The translations under genes were made by a program, and so were the position numbers. Below, in pieces: positions 62,928-64,000 of a stretch of 64,000 nt of DNA. The stretch comes from Datnioides undecimradiatus (Eukaryota > Chordata > Actinopteri > Lobotiformes > Datnioididae): NCBI GenBank assembly GCA_008933995.1, contig WARS01000016.1, positions 5,432,215 to 5,496,214 of the forward strand. Reading direction: 5' to 3'. Positions within the stretch are counted from its first letter, which is position 1, and each line of letters starts with the position of its first letter. The notes under the pieces are model-generated. The model ran no database searches and was not told where the DNA came from. It saw only the letters and a program-made list of their open reading frames with translations.

Positions 62928-64000
62928 CGGCTAAAGAGGAGAGGGTCCGTGCAGTAAAAGAGCAACAGCAGGTGTCAATGTAAAGACTTTATTCGGCCGT
63001 GTCATTCTGCGTTAAATGGCGAGGCGTTGCTAGCTGCTGAGGTAGTACCACAGCTGAAGTGATGTCCATGTAAAATTGGTAAGACGGGAAAAAAGCGGGT
63101 GCGGCATTTTCCTCAGTTGTTATATCTGCAACCCACCACCAGGGGATTTAGAAAGCAGCTAGCAACAGTTAGCATCTAACTCAAAGAAGAAGGAAGAAGA
63201 ACAAGAACCTACAGTGATCATCAGTGTTGTTTAAAAAGTTTGCGTTTAACATGTATATTGTACACCACACTAGCTGCTGACACTCCTGTGCTTATGGACA
63301 ACTAGCACGCTATCTAAAGCCGCACACAGGGAGCGACATCATGTCACTGTTGTTTGATTCCGGGAGGAAAAGTCCCGAGAGAGACTTTCAAACCCTGGCT
63401 CTATTCTCAGTGTCTCGCAGTTGGCCGTGGGTGACAATGTGAGATTGTCTGTTTCAGAGATTTATAGGGATGTCAAACACCCATTATTTCCCAACACCCA
63501 GTCTATTTATCCAGTATCTGTTTTCATATACCTCCATCTGACCCCCCTACTCACCACCCCGGCTAGTTATCCCCACTGTGCAGGGCAGCTGACAGCCACT
63601 TCTGTTTACCATAGCTGCATCCAAAAAATCTATTTTACGCCCATCCTTCGAATGTGGACTGCAGTGTTAAACCCAGTCAAGTCTAAATTCACTGCGTGCT
63701 CCATCGAGAGAGAGAAGAAACAGATAATGGAGGGCAAATTCTTTCTGCCTTTCATCCAGTGTAGCCCTCAGCTTAATGTGACCCTGACGCATAAGTGGAA
63801 AGAGACTGTCAGCGTGTGGTACTGCTGTTAAAACATTAGTGATCGATGTGGTTCATAGCGAAAAAGCGGAAATCCCATTTTTCCATGGATAAATACTCAG
63901 TAGGTGGCGTGAGTGTGTTATCGATTTTTGCATTTGATCTGACATTCATAAAGGTCGAGGGCAAAGAACGACTTGAATGCAAAAGTGACACATCAAAGGT

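Larger units (their letters stand above)
58342..64000 (+). other. dclk2: dclk2 intron (partial, runs off window)
   Basis: I looked for the next exon, which should encode the (V)xCLQDFFGDDDxFIACGPEKF segment, and saw none, so the intron extends beyond the right edge. It holds two microsatellites (61960-61991 and 62240-62272) and a DNA element (62594-62927). The 136-codon frame at 63421-63831 starts at TTG and has no known domain. Confidence 0.8.

Noticed and set aside
63421..63831. 136-codon plus-strand frame near the right edge
   Set aside because: It begins at TTG, has no domain, and sits inside a dclk2 intron.
58342..64000. Possible third coding exon of dclk2
   Set aside because: No stretch encoding the conserved CLQDFFGDDD segment was found, so the exon lies beyond the right edge.

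Overview
This window is vertebrate, almost certainly ray-finned (teleost) fish, genomic DNA. It has split genes with GT-AG introns, long AT-rich non-coding stretches, many dinucleotide and trinucleotide microsatellites, and decayed copies of dispersed repeats typical of acanthomorph fish genomes. There are no bacterial-style operons, ribosome binding sites, CRISPR arrays or prophage, and I saw no tRNA or rRNA genes.

Two protein-coding genes can be supported, arranged head to head. On the minus strand, the large first coding exon (7521-9319) of nr3c2, the mineralocorticoid receptor, encodes 599 residues of its N-terminal transactivation domain. The DNA-binding and ligand-binding exons are not visible and should lie beyond the left edge. 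A CpG-richer stretch at about 10.2-11.4 kb is the likely nr3c2 promoter and 5' non-coding exon. On the plus strand, dclk2 (doublecortin-like kinase 2) begins near 51.7 kb. Its first two coding exons (52219-52624 and 58004-58341) splice in frame to 248 residues covering the first doublecortin domain and most of the second. The rest of dclk2, including the kinase domain, lies beyond the right edge.

Between them are about 40 kb (11.6-51.7 kb) with no gene I can support. It holds a tRNA-derived SINE (18.1 kb), several dispersed repeats (13.5, 16.1, 16.8, 27.7 kb), two non-autonomous elements with matching inverted ends (24.7 and 37.5 kb), a composite repeat with telomere-like CCCTAA units (39.2-39.8 kb), LINE relics (44.4, 47.4, 48.1 kb), a 21-bp-stem hairpin (49.2 kb), and repeat-poor stretches (notably 26.5-27.4 and 31.6-32.1 kb) that could be enhancers. 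In human, NR3C2 and DCLK2 are also close together on 4q31 in divergent orientation, so this looks like a conserved syntenic block.

The two genes have no known joint pathway: one is a steroid-activated transcription factor, the other a microtubule-binding kinase. I did not find a previously undescribed system. The most useful leads are regulatory: an out-of-frame upstream ATG overlapping the nr3c2 start, the purine-rich tract at its putative promoter, the hairpin at 49.2 kb, and candidate enhancers in the desert.
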